Assembly: GCA_001804045.1 (NCBI GenBank)
Contig: MHFD01000042.1
Coordinates: 10,784 to 19,485 of the forward strand
DNA length: 8,702 nucleotides
Source of the DNA: Omnitrophica bacterium RBG_13_46_9
Lineage (GTDB): Bacteria > Omnitrophota > Gorgyraeia > JABMRN01 > RBG-13-46-9
Reading direction: 5' to 3'
The translations under genes and the position numbers were made by a program. The notes under the pieces were generated by a model. It ran no database searches. It was not told where the DNA came from and worked only from the letters and a program-made list of their open reading frames with translations. Shown piece after piece: positions 1 to 6,173 of this stretch; position 1 is the first letter of the stretch, and each line of letters begins with the position of its first letter.

Positions 1-152
1 GGCCATTGTTCTGTTTTCGACTTTACCCATGAACCAGAAAGCCACGCCTGTAAGGGCGCGGATGAATGGCTTTCGGTTCAGGGTTCCGCTCCACCGATAG
101 AGCGGAACCCTGTAAAAAGAGAAGCCACCGCTGTAAGGCGGTGGAGCTTCAC
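1..152 (+). mobile_element. Right end of an IS200/IS605-family element
   Basis: The end of the segment (121-152) has the typical form of an IS200/IS605 right end: GAAGC, a GC-rich hairpin with a short loop, then AGCTTCAC. These elements have no terminal inverted repeats; they are recognised by subterminal hairpins and inserted by a single-strand TnpA transposase. No left end or tnpA is visible because the window starts inside the element. No target-site duplication is expected for this family. The exact boundary at 152 is inferred from the TTCAC ending. Confidence 0.55.
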
Positions 153-213
153 TGATAGGGATCGCCATAGGATGGACGCTTTTTTTTGGCGGACGGAGGA
201 AATAGCGGAATAA
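1..213 (+). CDS. C-terminal end of a TnpB-like (IS200/IS605 OrfB) protein, partial
   Basis: Reading frame 1 is open from the left edge for 70 codons to a TAA at 211-213; the gene starts outside the window. The segment encoded over the last hairpin reads KREATAVRRWSF. This resembles the K-[QR]-E-A tail that IS1341/IS605-type TnpB proteins often show where their 3' end overlaps the right-end hairpin. TnpB is the RNA-guided RuvC-like nuclease of these transposons, but its catalytic and zinc-ribbon parts would lie upstream and cannot be seen. The frame passes the presumed element end (about 152) and stops in flanking DNA, so the last 20 or so residues would come from the insertion site. A chance open frame over non-coding element end cannot be excluded. 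The family call rests on recall of the tail motif and on the RNA-like structure beneath it. Confidence 0.5.
   Translation, partial: GHCSVFDFTHEPESHACKGADEWLSVQGSAPPIERNPVKREATAVRRWSFTDRDRHRMDAFFWRTEEIAE
31..152 (+). ncRNA. Candidate omega RNA 3' portion (TnpB guide RNA scaffold)
   Basis: Three hairpins lie in tandem. The first pairs 31-44 with 67-79 (13 pairs with one bulged A) and encloses a small CGCC/GGCG stem at 45-48 and 55-58 with loop TGTAAG. The second is a perfect 11-bp stem, 81-91 with 100-110, with an 8-base loop. The third pairs 125-131 with 138-144, again with loop TGTAAG, and continues as 121-124 with 147-150 after a 2-base bulge. Omega RNAs of TnpB elements come from exactly this place, the 3' end of tnpB plus the right end, and take their guide from bases just past the element. 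Here the guide would start near 153. Whether the RNA is made cannot be judged from sequence alone. Confidence 0.45.
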
Positions 214-224
214 TAGGGGGATTT

Positions 225-1676
225 ATGAAAAAAAGACATTTCAAAAAGACAGGTATATTTTTTATTGCCTGCTGTTTGTTAACCGGGTTTTCCCTTTTAG
301 CAGAGGCTCAAGATAAGGAACAGAACTTTGTGGTTAAGGATACGCCTGAGGTCAAGACAGAGAATTTATCTCAAGAGGGTCAGGGGGCCGCGCAGGGACA
401 GAATGAGATCAATGCGATCAAGGAACAGGCCCAAGCCGCCAAGGCGGAAGCCGAAACGGCACAGGCCGAGGCCGAAAAAGCCAAAAAAGAAGCCGAAATT
501 CAGAAGAAAGCGGCGGAACTCGAAAAGCAAAAACTGGAGACCGAAATAAAGGAGACAGAGGTATCTAAAAAAGAAGCGGAGATCGCGCAGAAGACGGCCA
601 AGAGCAGGGAAGAGATCAAAGAAGCCATTCAAAAAACCAAACAGGAGGAAAAAGAAGACAAGATCGCCAAAGAGAAAGCCAGGGTTACGGAGGAGAAAAT
701 GCTGGCGGCGCAAAAAAAGGCCATGCTCGCGGAAGAAGAGTTAAAACTCGCTCAGGCAAAGCTGGCTCTGGCTATGGAAAAGATCCAGGAGAAAAACGCG
801 GAAAGGGGCTTCACCGAAAAATTGCTGGAATCAGTCGCTATCATATTAATCGGGCTGTTTTTATTCCTGCTTATAAAGCTGGGCATAAGAAAGCTTGAAA
901 AGGCCATAACAAAAAAGGACGTAATACGCGAGAGTGAGACCATCCTGCGGGTAAAGACCATGGTAAAGCTTTTTAACTGGCTCGGCACCATCGTCATTCT
1001 TATCGTTGTCCTTTACATGGTTTTGGAAAACCACGGCTTAAATGTCGCTCCTTTGCTTGCCGGCGCCGGCATAGTCGGCCTCGCATTCGGTTTCGGGGGC
1101 CAGTATCTCATCCGTGATTTAATAAACGGATTATTTATTCTTATAGAGGGACAGTATCGTGTCGACGATGTGGTGAAAATAGGCGAGTACGGGGGCCTTG
1201 TGGAAGATATCAACCTGCGCATTACAACGCTAAGGGATCTAGAGGGAAGGGTCATTATCATACCTAACGGGGAAGTTAAAACCGTAGTGAACTACACAAG
1301 GGAATACGCGCAGGCGCTTTTGGATATAGGCGTCGCCTATAAAGAGAACGTCGACCAGGTTATGGAGGTAATCAAGAAAATCGGCAAAGAGATGAGGGAT
1401 GATAAACATTTCGGAAGATTGATCCTGGACGACGTAGAGATGTTCGGGGTGGATGATTTCGGGGATTCACAGGTGACAATCAAGTTTCGCATGAAAACGC
1501 TGCCCATCAAACAATGGGAGGTCATGAGAGAGTTCAGAAGGCGCCTCAAGAACCGTTTCGATGAACTAGGTATCGAGATCCCGTTTCCGCACAGAACGGT
1601 TTACTGGGGGACCGGCAAGGAAAATGAATGGGTAAGGAATTTTGCCGACCGCATTTCGTCTAAGGACGCAAAATAA
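225..1676 (+). CDS. MscS-family mechanosensitive ion channel with long N-terminal coiled coil
   Basis: The 483-residue protein is a small-conductance mechanosensitive channel, an inner-membrane valve that releases solutes on hypo-osmotic shock. Residues 1-29 form a signal peptide (KKRHFKK, hydrophobic core, AEA before Q29). Residues 60-190 or so are Ala/Glu/Lys-rich heptad-like sequence, a long charged coiled coil. Membrane segments follow at about 202-220 and 252-268, then the pore helix TM3 at about 274-306 with the small-residue pattern LLAGAGIVGLAFGFGGQ and LIRDLINGLFIL. The beta domain (313-350, with VDDVVKIGEYGGLVEDI and IIIPNGE) and the alpha/beta C-terminal domain ending EIPFPHRTVYW are typical of the family. 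The ATG at 225 is chosen because it starts the signal peptide and has GGGGG at 216-220. An in-frame TTG at 186 would add 13 residues ahead of it. After export the coiled coil should lie in the periplasm, an unusual but known design among large MscS relatives. Confidence 0.92.
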   Translation: MKKRHFKKTGIFFIACCLLTGFSLLAEAQDKEQNFVVKDTPEVKTENLSQEGQGAAQGQNEINAIKEQAQAAKAEAETAQAEAEKAKKEAEIQKKAAELEKQKLETEIKETEVSKKEAEIAQKTAKSREEIKEAIQKTKQEEKEDKIAKEKARVTEEKMLAAQKKAMLAEEELKLAQAKLALAMEKIQEKNAERGFTEKLLESVAIILIGLFLFLLIKLGIRKLEKAITKKDVIRESETILRVKTMVKLFNWLGTIVILIVVLYMVLENHGLNVAPLLAGAGIVGLAFGFGGQYLIRDLINGLFILIEGQYRVDDVVKIGEYGGLVEDINLRITTLRDLEGRVIIIPNGEVKTVVNYTREYAQALLDIGVAYKENVDQVMEVIKKIGKEMRDDKHFGRLILDDVEMFGVDDFGDSQVTIKFRMKTLPIKQWEVMREFRRRLKNRFDELGIEIPFPHRTVYWGTGKENEWVRNFADRISSKDAK

Positions 1677-1688
1677 AAGATCGGATCC

Positions 1689-1709
1689 GGCGGTCCGTGA
1701 GGCCGCTTT
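1689..1709 (+). terminator. Weak hairpin after the mscS-family gene, possible terminator
   Basis: Twelve bases past the stop codon, GCGGTC (1690-1695) pairs with GGCCGC (1701-1706) with one G-U pair and a 5-base loop. Only TTTA follows, so the U-tract is poor. It could be a weak intrinsic terminator or a 3'-end stabilising hairpin. Confidence 0.25.
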
Positions 1710-1742
1710 AGAGCTATCATTCAAAGCGCGCCCGTAATGCCT

Positions 1743-1792
1743 AAACCCGGAATTGCTTCCAGAGGTGTTTTAGTCATCCGCGCACCGGGTTT
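1743..1792. repeat. Perfect 8-bp inverted repeat in the mscS-helicase gap
   Basis: AAACCCGG at 1743-1750 is matched by CCGGGTTT at 1785-1792 with 34 bases between. It lies just upstream of the helicase promoter. The right arm is followed by only one more T before the sequence turns mixed, so it is a poor terminator; an operator or a long hairpin in the mscS transcript is also possible. Bases 1677-1796 otherwise show no coding sequence. Confidence 0.3.
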
Positions 1793-1796
1793 TACA

Positions 1797-1825
1797 TTGA
1801 CGCATGTTTCTTGATGACATATAAT
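1797..1825 (+). promoter_or_regulatory. Sigma70-type promoter of the helicase gene
   Basis: TTGACG (1797-1802) matches five of six bases of the -35 consensus, and TATAAT (1820-1825) is a perfect -10 box. The spacer is exactly 17 bases. Transcription should start near 1831-1833 and run into the helicase gene. This is the best promoter in the window and implies that the helicase is transcribed separately from the channel gene. Confidence 0.75.
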
Positions 1826-1831
1826 TATATT

Positions 1832-1993
1832 CCATAGCTGTTTTATAAAAGGATAAAAGCGGACCGGCGGGAAGCGGGTAGGCAAAGAGAAGTCCAACGG
1901 GAGACGTACCCTCTGCCCGAACGCAGAACAAAAAAAGAGTATTTTTTGAAGATCCGGTTTGCCAATAAATAAGTAATCAAGGATTATATCATT
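1832..1993 (+). promoter_or_regulatory. Long structured 5' leader of the DEAD-box helicase mRNA
   Basis: About 160 untranslated bases separate the predicted start of transcription from the ATG. CGGGTAG (1875-1881) can pair with CTGCCCG (1913-1919) as a 7-bp stem with one G-U. TCC/GGA at 1893-1895 and 1900-1902 can make a small inner hairpin. Downstream, C1929 plus an A-run faces a T-run plus G1948 as an A/U hairpin of about 7 bp with loop AGAGTA. The ribosome binding site is AAGGA (1979-1983), 10 bases before the ATG. Long leaders are known on cold-induced DEAD-box helicase genes, so cold or autoregulatory control is possible. No known riboswitch class was recognised. Confidence 0.4.
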
Positions 1994-3253
1994 ATGGAAG
2001 TACCACAACGGCCTATCGTTTCCTTTGACGGTCTCGGCATTGCGCCGAGGATACTCGAAATATTAGATAGGATACGGTTCACGGTACCTACGCCTATCCA
2101 GCACAAAGCGATCCCCATTGCGATAGAAGGCAAGGATGTTATCGGTGTCGCTCAAACGGGGACCGGCAAAACACTTGCTTTCGCTATTCCTATTATTCAG
2201 CGCCTCTCCCAGAAAAAGGGGCGTTGTCTCATTCTTGTGCCTACCAGGGAACTTGCTCTCCAGGTCAACGAGACATTTCAGAAGATCGCCCCGCTGTTTG
2301 GCATAAGAACGGCTGTAATTATAGGAGGCGCCTCAATGTATAATCAACTGCAGGCGCTTAGGAAAAATCCCCGCGTTCTTATCGCAACACCCGGCCGCCT
2401 TGTGGATCACATGAGCCGGCGCACGGTTCTTCTGGCGGATGTGGATGTCCTGGTCCTGGATGAGGCCGATCGGATGCTCGACATGGGTTTTCTGCCGCAG
2501 ATTCAGCAAATTCTCAGATTTATTCCGAAGAACAGGCAGACGATGCTCTTTTCGGCAACGATACCGGGGGAAGTCTTAAAAATAGCAGCCTCACATATGA
2601 AGCTTCCAGTCCACATCGAAATCGCACCATCCGGCACTACTGCGGAACGCATTATTCAAGAGGTCTTCATTGTCAAAAGGGACGCGAAAAAGCAGCTTTT
2701 GGCAAAAATACTGGAACAGTATCACGGATCGGTGCTTTTATTTTCCCGGACAAAGATAGGCGCGCGGAAGATCACGCGTATTATCAGGGAAATGGGGCAT
2801 AGAGCGGCAGAGATCCACTCAGACCGCTCGCTCAGCCAAAGAAAAGAAGCGCTCGATGGTTTTAAAACAGGCAGATATAGGGTGCTTGTCGCGACCGATA
2901 TCGCGGCCAGGGGGATAGATGTTATAGGCATAGAGCTTGTTATAAACTATGATCTTCCCGAGGACACCGAGAATTACGTGCATCGCATAGGCCGCACGGG
3001 ACGCGCCGGTCACGAAGGGCGCGCCATCTCTTTTGCTACGCCCGAACAGGGCGGCGATGTCCGAAGCATCGAGATGCTTATAAAAACAGCCTTGCCCGTG
3101 TCTGAACACCCCGACCTCCCTCGAGAGAGATTTGTTCAGTATTCAAAGCCCGCGGGCCACTCCGGATTTTACGGTATACGCAGAAACAGACATGTAAGAC
3201 GCAAGAAACGGCTCGGCCACCAATATCCCCGGCATAATTTTAATCGATTTTGA
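1994..3253 (+). CDS. DEAD-box ATP-dependent RNA helicase (RhlE-like)
   Basis: The 419-residue protein has the full set of DEAD-box motifs in order: Q motif (F11 and PTPIQ 32-36), motif I AQTGTGKT (53-60), Ia PTRELA (83-88), GG (111-112), Ib TPGR (132-135), II DEAD (156-159), III SAT (187-189), IV around LLFSRT (248-253), V ATDIAARGID (300-309) and VI HRIGRTGRAG (330-339). It unwinds short RNA duplexes using ATP in the cytoplasm, in ribosome assembly or mRNA turnover. The short basic tail (397-419, rich in Arg, Lys and His) is the kind of RNA-binding extension seen in RhlE-like members; there is no DbpA or CsdA C-terminal domain. The ATG follows AAGGA by 10 bases and directly precedes the Q motif. 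The gene has its own promoter and leader. The exact subfamily is uncertain. Confidence 0.95.
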   Translation: MEVPQRPIVSFDGLGIAPRILEILDRIRFTVPTPIQHKAIPIAIEGKDVIGVAQTGTGKTLAFAIPIIQRLSQKKGRCLILVPTRELALQVNETFQKIAPLFGIRTAVIIGGASMYNQLQALRKNPRVLIATPGRLVDHMSRRTVLLADVDVLVLDEADRMLDMGFLPQIQQILRFIPKNRQTMLFSATIPGEVLKIAASHMKLPVHIEIAPSGTTAERIIQEVFIVKRDAKKQLLAKILEQYHGSVLLFSRTKIGARKITRIIREMGHRAAEIHSDRSLSQRKEALDGFKTGRYRVLVATDIAARGIDVIGIELVINYDLPEDTENYVHRIGRTGRAGHEGRAISFATPEQGGDVRSIEMLIKTALPVSEHPDLPRERFVQYSKPAGHSGFYGIRRNRHVRRKKRLGHQYPRHNFNRF

Positions 3254-3293
3254 TAACTCATGTATAAAGTAAAGCCACGATTTATTTGCGGTA

Positions 3294-3331
3294 GGCTTAT
3301 GCCCCTGTGTTCCGCTTGAAGCGCGTAAGCC
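3294..3331. repeat. 9-bp inverted repeat between helicase and kinase genes
   Basis: GGCTTATGC (3294-3302) pairs with GCGTAAGCC (3323-3331), with one G-U as RNA, around a 20-base loop. No T-run follows, so it is not a good intrinsic terminator. It sits 31 bases before the kinase start, in a gap that shows no clear promoter. Confidence 0.35.
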
Positions 3332-3362
3332 GAATAGAGGGCCTTGCGCTCCCCGTAAAACA

Positions 3363-5348
3363 ATGAGACTAAAAAGCAGAATATCGGCCGAAAAGAGCAT
3401 ATTAGTTTTAACCGCTTTAATGATTACCTGCCTTTTCTGCCCGCATAAATCCTTCTGCGAGGACGCGACAAAGACTTACCAGGCAGCGATGTTTCTTGAG
3501 TCTTCCGGAAAGGATATGCAGGCCGCGGGAGAGTATCTCCGTATCTTAGTGGATTACCCCGATGATAAAGATGTAGCCAAGGAATCTTTTTTGAGATTAA
3601 AAGATATTTATGACAGCTATATCGGAGGGGAATGGGATGAACAAAGCGAGATCTTTCTTACGTATGTTAAAAATATCTATAACAGGTATAAAGAAAAGGG
3701 CCAGTACGAAAAAGCCCTGGAAGCCATACGCATCTTGGCAAAGATACGCGAGTTATCCGATTATTACAACGATATGGGTAACATCTATCTTTACGAATTG
3801 AATAATCCAAAACTCGCCATGAACAATCTTGAGAAGGCTATAAGGCTTAAAACCCAGGATGCCGGCGTATATACGAATATAGGATTGGCTTACGAGTTGC
3901 TGGGCGACTATGATAAGGCTATAATCTCATATAAAAAGGCATACCAGATGGCGCCCTTGAATAGCTGGACCTTATACGGGATGAAAAGGATAGACGGCAT
4001 CGAGCTAGCCAGAAAAAAACAGCTTATAAAAGATTGGTTTTTTATGGGGCCGTTCAGAGACGGGGAATACGCAAGCGATATAGAAGAAGAGATCGTCGAA
4101 GATCCGGATACGACAAAAGAATATGCATCCGGGACAGGGGAGATATTTAAATGGTTCAGGCCTTATGAATATGAGGATTACGGTTATGTAAATCTTGGCA
4201 ATGTCTTTTTGCCTCAGGCTCATGCTTGCGCTTATGCCCTGACTTATATATACTCCCCAAAAAAAGATAAGGCGCTATTTAAGATAGGCAGCGACGATGG
4301 CGTTACGGTGCGGGTCAACAGGAAAATCGTGTGGGATAACCCGGAGCAGAGGCTGCCCTCCCTGGATAACGACATCGTGGAAGTCGCTCTTGAGAAAGGG
4401 TGGAACGAGGTGCTTCTTAGGATAAGCCAGAAATGGGGCGGGTGGGGATTCTATTTCAGGGTCACGGATCCTGAGGGCAGAAACGCGGATGGCCTGATAT
4501 TCGATCCCGCAAAGGATGAGGCAAGGACGATCTCGATTATCGCGGAAAGAGAAAGAAAAGAACTCTTGAGAAAAGCGGAAGAAGCCATGTTTTACGGGTT
4601 GTCAGGTACCCTATTCCTATTGAGCGTTATTCTGATCATTTTTACCATAAAGAATTCTATTAAGATGCGAGAGATGCGAGAGGATTTTACAGCTAGCATA
4701 ACGCACGATCTCAGCGTGCCTTTGTCAGCTATTATGGCATCGGCCGAAGTCCTGCTGGACGGAGGGGCAAAAACGGAAGAAAAACGGAAGGAATATTATA
4801 AGACAATCGCCGGCGGAGCCGAGAGGCTGAACAGCTACATATATAAGATACTGGATTTTAAAAGATCTAAAAAGAAAAACCCGTATTCCTTAAAGAAGAC
4901 CGAAATCGTGCCCGTTGTAAAAAGGGCCATAGAGATATACAAAAGAGAAAGCCATTGCGAAAACCTTGACGTTACCCTGGATGTAAAGGGCGATGCTTTA
5001 TCCCTTGAAATCGACGAAGAGGCTTTTATCCAGGTGATAATCAATCTATTAAGTAACGCCGACAAGTATTCCCTGAAGGATAAAAGGATAGAGGTAGGCG
5101 TTTGTAAAGAGCGCGAAGACATCAAGATATCGATCAAAGATCGCGGCATAGGCATACATCCGTCTCAGCTGAAAAAGATATTCAAAAAGTTTTACCGGAC
5201 GGATGATAAAGAGGTTAAGAAAATACAGGGTATTGGGTTGGGGCTTTTTGCAGTAAAGAACATAGTCGAGGCGCATGGCGGCAAAATCGGCGTTGAATCA
5301 AGCCCGGGAAAAGGAAGCACATTTACGGTAATTTTACCCGTTAGATAG
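3363..5348 (+). CDS. Sensor histidine kinase with periplasmic TPR and PA14-like sensor
   Basis: This 661-residue protein autophosphorylates on a histidine and passes the phosphate to the regulator encoded next. Residues 1-32 are a signal sequence (basic start, core ILVLTALMITCLFC). Residues 40-200 or so are helical TPR-like repeats, the clearest being YNDMGNIYLYEL and VYTNIGLAYELLGDYDKAIISYKKAYQMAPLN. Residues 221-380 or so form a beta-rich module beginning DWFFMGPF and containing KIGSDDGVTVRVNRKIVWDN and GWNEVLLRISQ, as in PA14/carbohydrate-binding-like domains. A transmembrane helix at about 411-429 leads to the kinase core: H-box ITHDLSVPLS (H448), N-box NLLSNADKYS (561-570), G1 DRGIGI (593-598), F-box FKKFYR, and G2 GIGLGL (623-628). 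All catalytic motifs look intact. The ATG at 3363 starts the signal sequence but has no Shine-Dalgarno match. The ligand is unknown; a glycan or osmotic cue is a guess. Confidence 0.92.
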   Translation: MRLKSRISAEKSILVLTALMITCLFCPHKSFCEDATKTYQAAMFLESSGKDMQAAGEYLRILVDYPDDKDVAKESFLRLKDIYDSYIGGEWDEQSEIFLTYVKNIYNRYKEKGQYEKALEAIRILAKIRELSDYYNDMGNIYLYELNNPKLAMNNLEKAIRLKTQDAGVYTNIGLAYELLGDYDKAIISYKKAYQMAPLNSWTLYGMKRIDGIELARKKQLIKDWFFMGPFRDGEYASDIEEEIVEDPDTTKEYASGTGEIFKWFRPYEYEDYGYVNLGNVFLPQAHACAYALTYIYSPKKDKALFKIGSDDGVTVRVNRKIVWDNPEQRLPSLDNDIVEVALEKGWNEVLLRISQKWGGWGFYFRVTDPEGRNADGLIFDPAKDEARTISIIAERERKELLRKAEEAMFYGLSGTLFLLSVILIIFTIKNSIKMREMREDFTASITHDLSVPLSAIMASAEVLLDGGAKTEEKRKEYYKTIAGGAERLNSYIYKILDFKRSKKKNPYSLKKTEIVPVVKRAIEIYKRESHCENLDVTLDVKGDALSLEIDEEAFIQVIINLLSNADKYSLKDKRIEVGVCKEREDIKISIKDRGIGIHPSQLKKIFKKFYRTDDKEVKKIQGIGLGLFAVKNIVEAHGGKIGVESSPGKGSTFTVILPVR

Positions 5349-5353
5349 GTCAT

Positions 5354-5360
5354 AAGGAGG
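5354..5360 (+). promoter_or_regulatory. Ribosome binding site fixing a GTG start
   Basis: AAGGAGG lies 4 bases before the GTG at 5365, in the 16-base gap after the kinase stop codon. Together with the downstream MKKILIIEDD receiver start it identifies GTG as the start codon. Confidence 0.8.
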
Positions 5361-5364
5361 CGCG

Positions 5365-6057
5365 GTGAAGAAAATTCTTATCATAGAAGACGACAGGTAT
5401 ATAGTACAGATTGTAAGGGACGCCCTGGAAGAAGAGGGGTATGTTGTGGTCGTGGCCAGAGACGGCCAGTCGGGACTCGAGCTCGCTTTAAATGAAGCCA
5501 TGGACCTGGTCATTCTCGACATCATGCTTCCCGATGCGGACGGATTTGAGATATGCGGCAAGATAAAAAAGAAGAAGATCATACTGCCGGTCATAATACT
5601 TAGCGCCAAGAAGAAGGAAGCGGATAAGCTTACAGGGCTTGAGCTGGGAGCGGACGATTACATGACAAAACCTTTCAGCGTTAAAGAGCTGGCAGCGCGC
5701 ATCAAAACATGTTTAAAAAGGGTAGAGGCCCACAGGCACGCAAAGACCGAGCGTACGCAGGTTTTTAGCTTTGGCAGTATAAAGATAGATTTTCCGAAAA
5801 TGGAAGTCTTGAAGAAAAACAAAAAGATACCCCTTACCAAGAAGGAAGTCGAGATACTCAGGTATTTCATAAACAGGAAAGGCGAAGTCGTGTCCCGCAA
5901 TGACCTTCTCGATGTCATCTGGGGATATGAGAGCTCCCCCCTAACGCGCACGGTGGATACTTTTATGGTAAGAATAAGAAGGAAGATCGAGGATAATCCC
6001 TCCAGGCCCAGATATCTGAAAAGCGTGCGCGCCGCAGGATATAAACTCGAAATCTAG
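5365..6057 (+). CDS. OmpR/PhoB-family response regulator
   Basis: The 230-residue protein is a cytoplasmic transcription factor activated by phosphorylation. The receiver domain (1-120) shows the acidic pocket E8/D9/D10, the phospho-acceptor D52 in LVILDIMLPDADG, S80 in VIILSAK, and K102 in DDYMTKPF. The C-terminal winged helix (about 132-230) has the family pattern LTKKEVEILRYF, RNDLLDVIWGYE, TRTVDTFMVRIRRKIEDNP and the ending VRAAGYKLEI. It begins with GTG behind a strong ribosome binding site and follows the kinase gene by 16 bases, so the two are one operon and most likely cognate partners. Its target genes are not shown by the sequence; the secreted repeat protein encoded 116 bases downstream is an obvious candidate. 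No clear pair of direct-repeat binding sites was found in that gap. Confidence 0.95.
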   Translation: MKKILIIEDDRYIVQIVRDALEEEGYVVVVARDGQSGLELALNEAMDLVILDIMLPDADGFEICGKIKKKKIILPVIILSAKKKEADKLTGLELGADDYMTKPFSVKELAARIKTCLKRVEAHRHAKTERTQVFSFGSIKIDFPKMEVLKKNKKIPLTKKEVEILRYFINRKGEVVSRNDLLDVIWGYESSPLTRTVDTFMVRIRRKIEDNPSRPRYLKSVRAAGYKLEI

Positions 6058-6091
6058 TCACATAACTTTAACATATCTTTTGCCCGCAGGT

Positions 6092-6170
6092 CACCAAACA
6101 ACCCTCCTTTTGGTGTATATTCATTATTAGATTAAATAATTCTTAAAAGAACGGCACAAAAAGGAGGGTT
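6092..6170 (+). promoter_or_regulatory. Two mutually exclusive hairpins controlling a ribosome binding site
   Basis: The gene at 6174 has a strong ribosome binding site, GGAGGG (6163-6168). The segment 6100-6115 (AACCCTCCTTTTGGTG) is complementary to 6155-6170 at 15 of 16 positions, the one mismatch being G6112 with A6158, so the site would be buried in a long helix. The loop (6116-6154) can form a further small stem, ATTATT 6123-6128 with AATAAT 6135-6140. Alternatively CACCAAA (6092-6098) pairs perfectly with TTTGGTG (6109-6115), placing CCCTCC in a 10-base loop and freeing the ribosome binding site. The two folds share 6109-6115, so only one can exist at a time. This is the architecture of a translational switch; thermosensing, ligand or protein binding, or co-transcriptional folding could drive it. 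If transcription begins inside the loop, the anti-site is absent from the mRNA and the idea fails. Confidence 0.5.
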
Positions 6171-6173
6171 ATC

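Noticed and set aside
180..187. T-run as an intrinsic terminator for the element
   Set aside because: The bases just before it do not form a stem; the nearest hairpin ends at 150.
186..224. An earlier TTG start for the mscS-family gene
   Set aside because: It would put 13 residues in front of a well-formed signal peptide, and the ATG at 225 has its own purine-rich site.
366..713. Antisense open frame across the coiled-coil region, and similar reverse frames inside the other genes
   Set aside because: They mirror biased codons of real genes, have low-complexity translations and lack starts with ribosome binding sites.
3263..3268. TATAAA as a -10 box for the kinase operon
   Set aside because: No acceptable -35 hexamer lies 16-18 bases upstream.
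6063..6072. Two TAAC copies 6 bases apart as a response regulator binding site
   Set aside because: Four-base matches in an AT-rich gap are expected by chance and the spacing does not fit the roughly 10-11 base phasing of OmpR-type sites.
6100..6170. The 16-bp inverted arms as a phase-variable invertible element
   Set aside because: The segment between the arms is only 39 bases, too short for usual invertons, and no recombinase gene is visible. RNA pairing explains the arms better.
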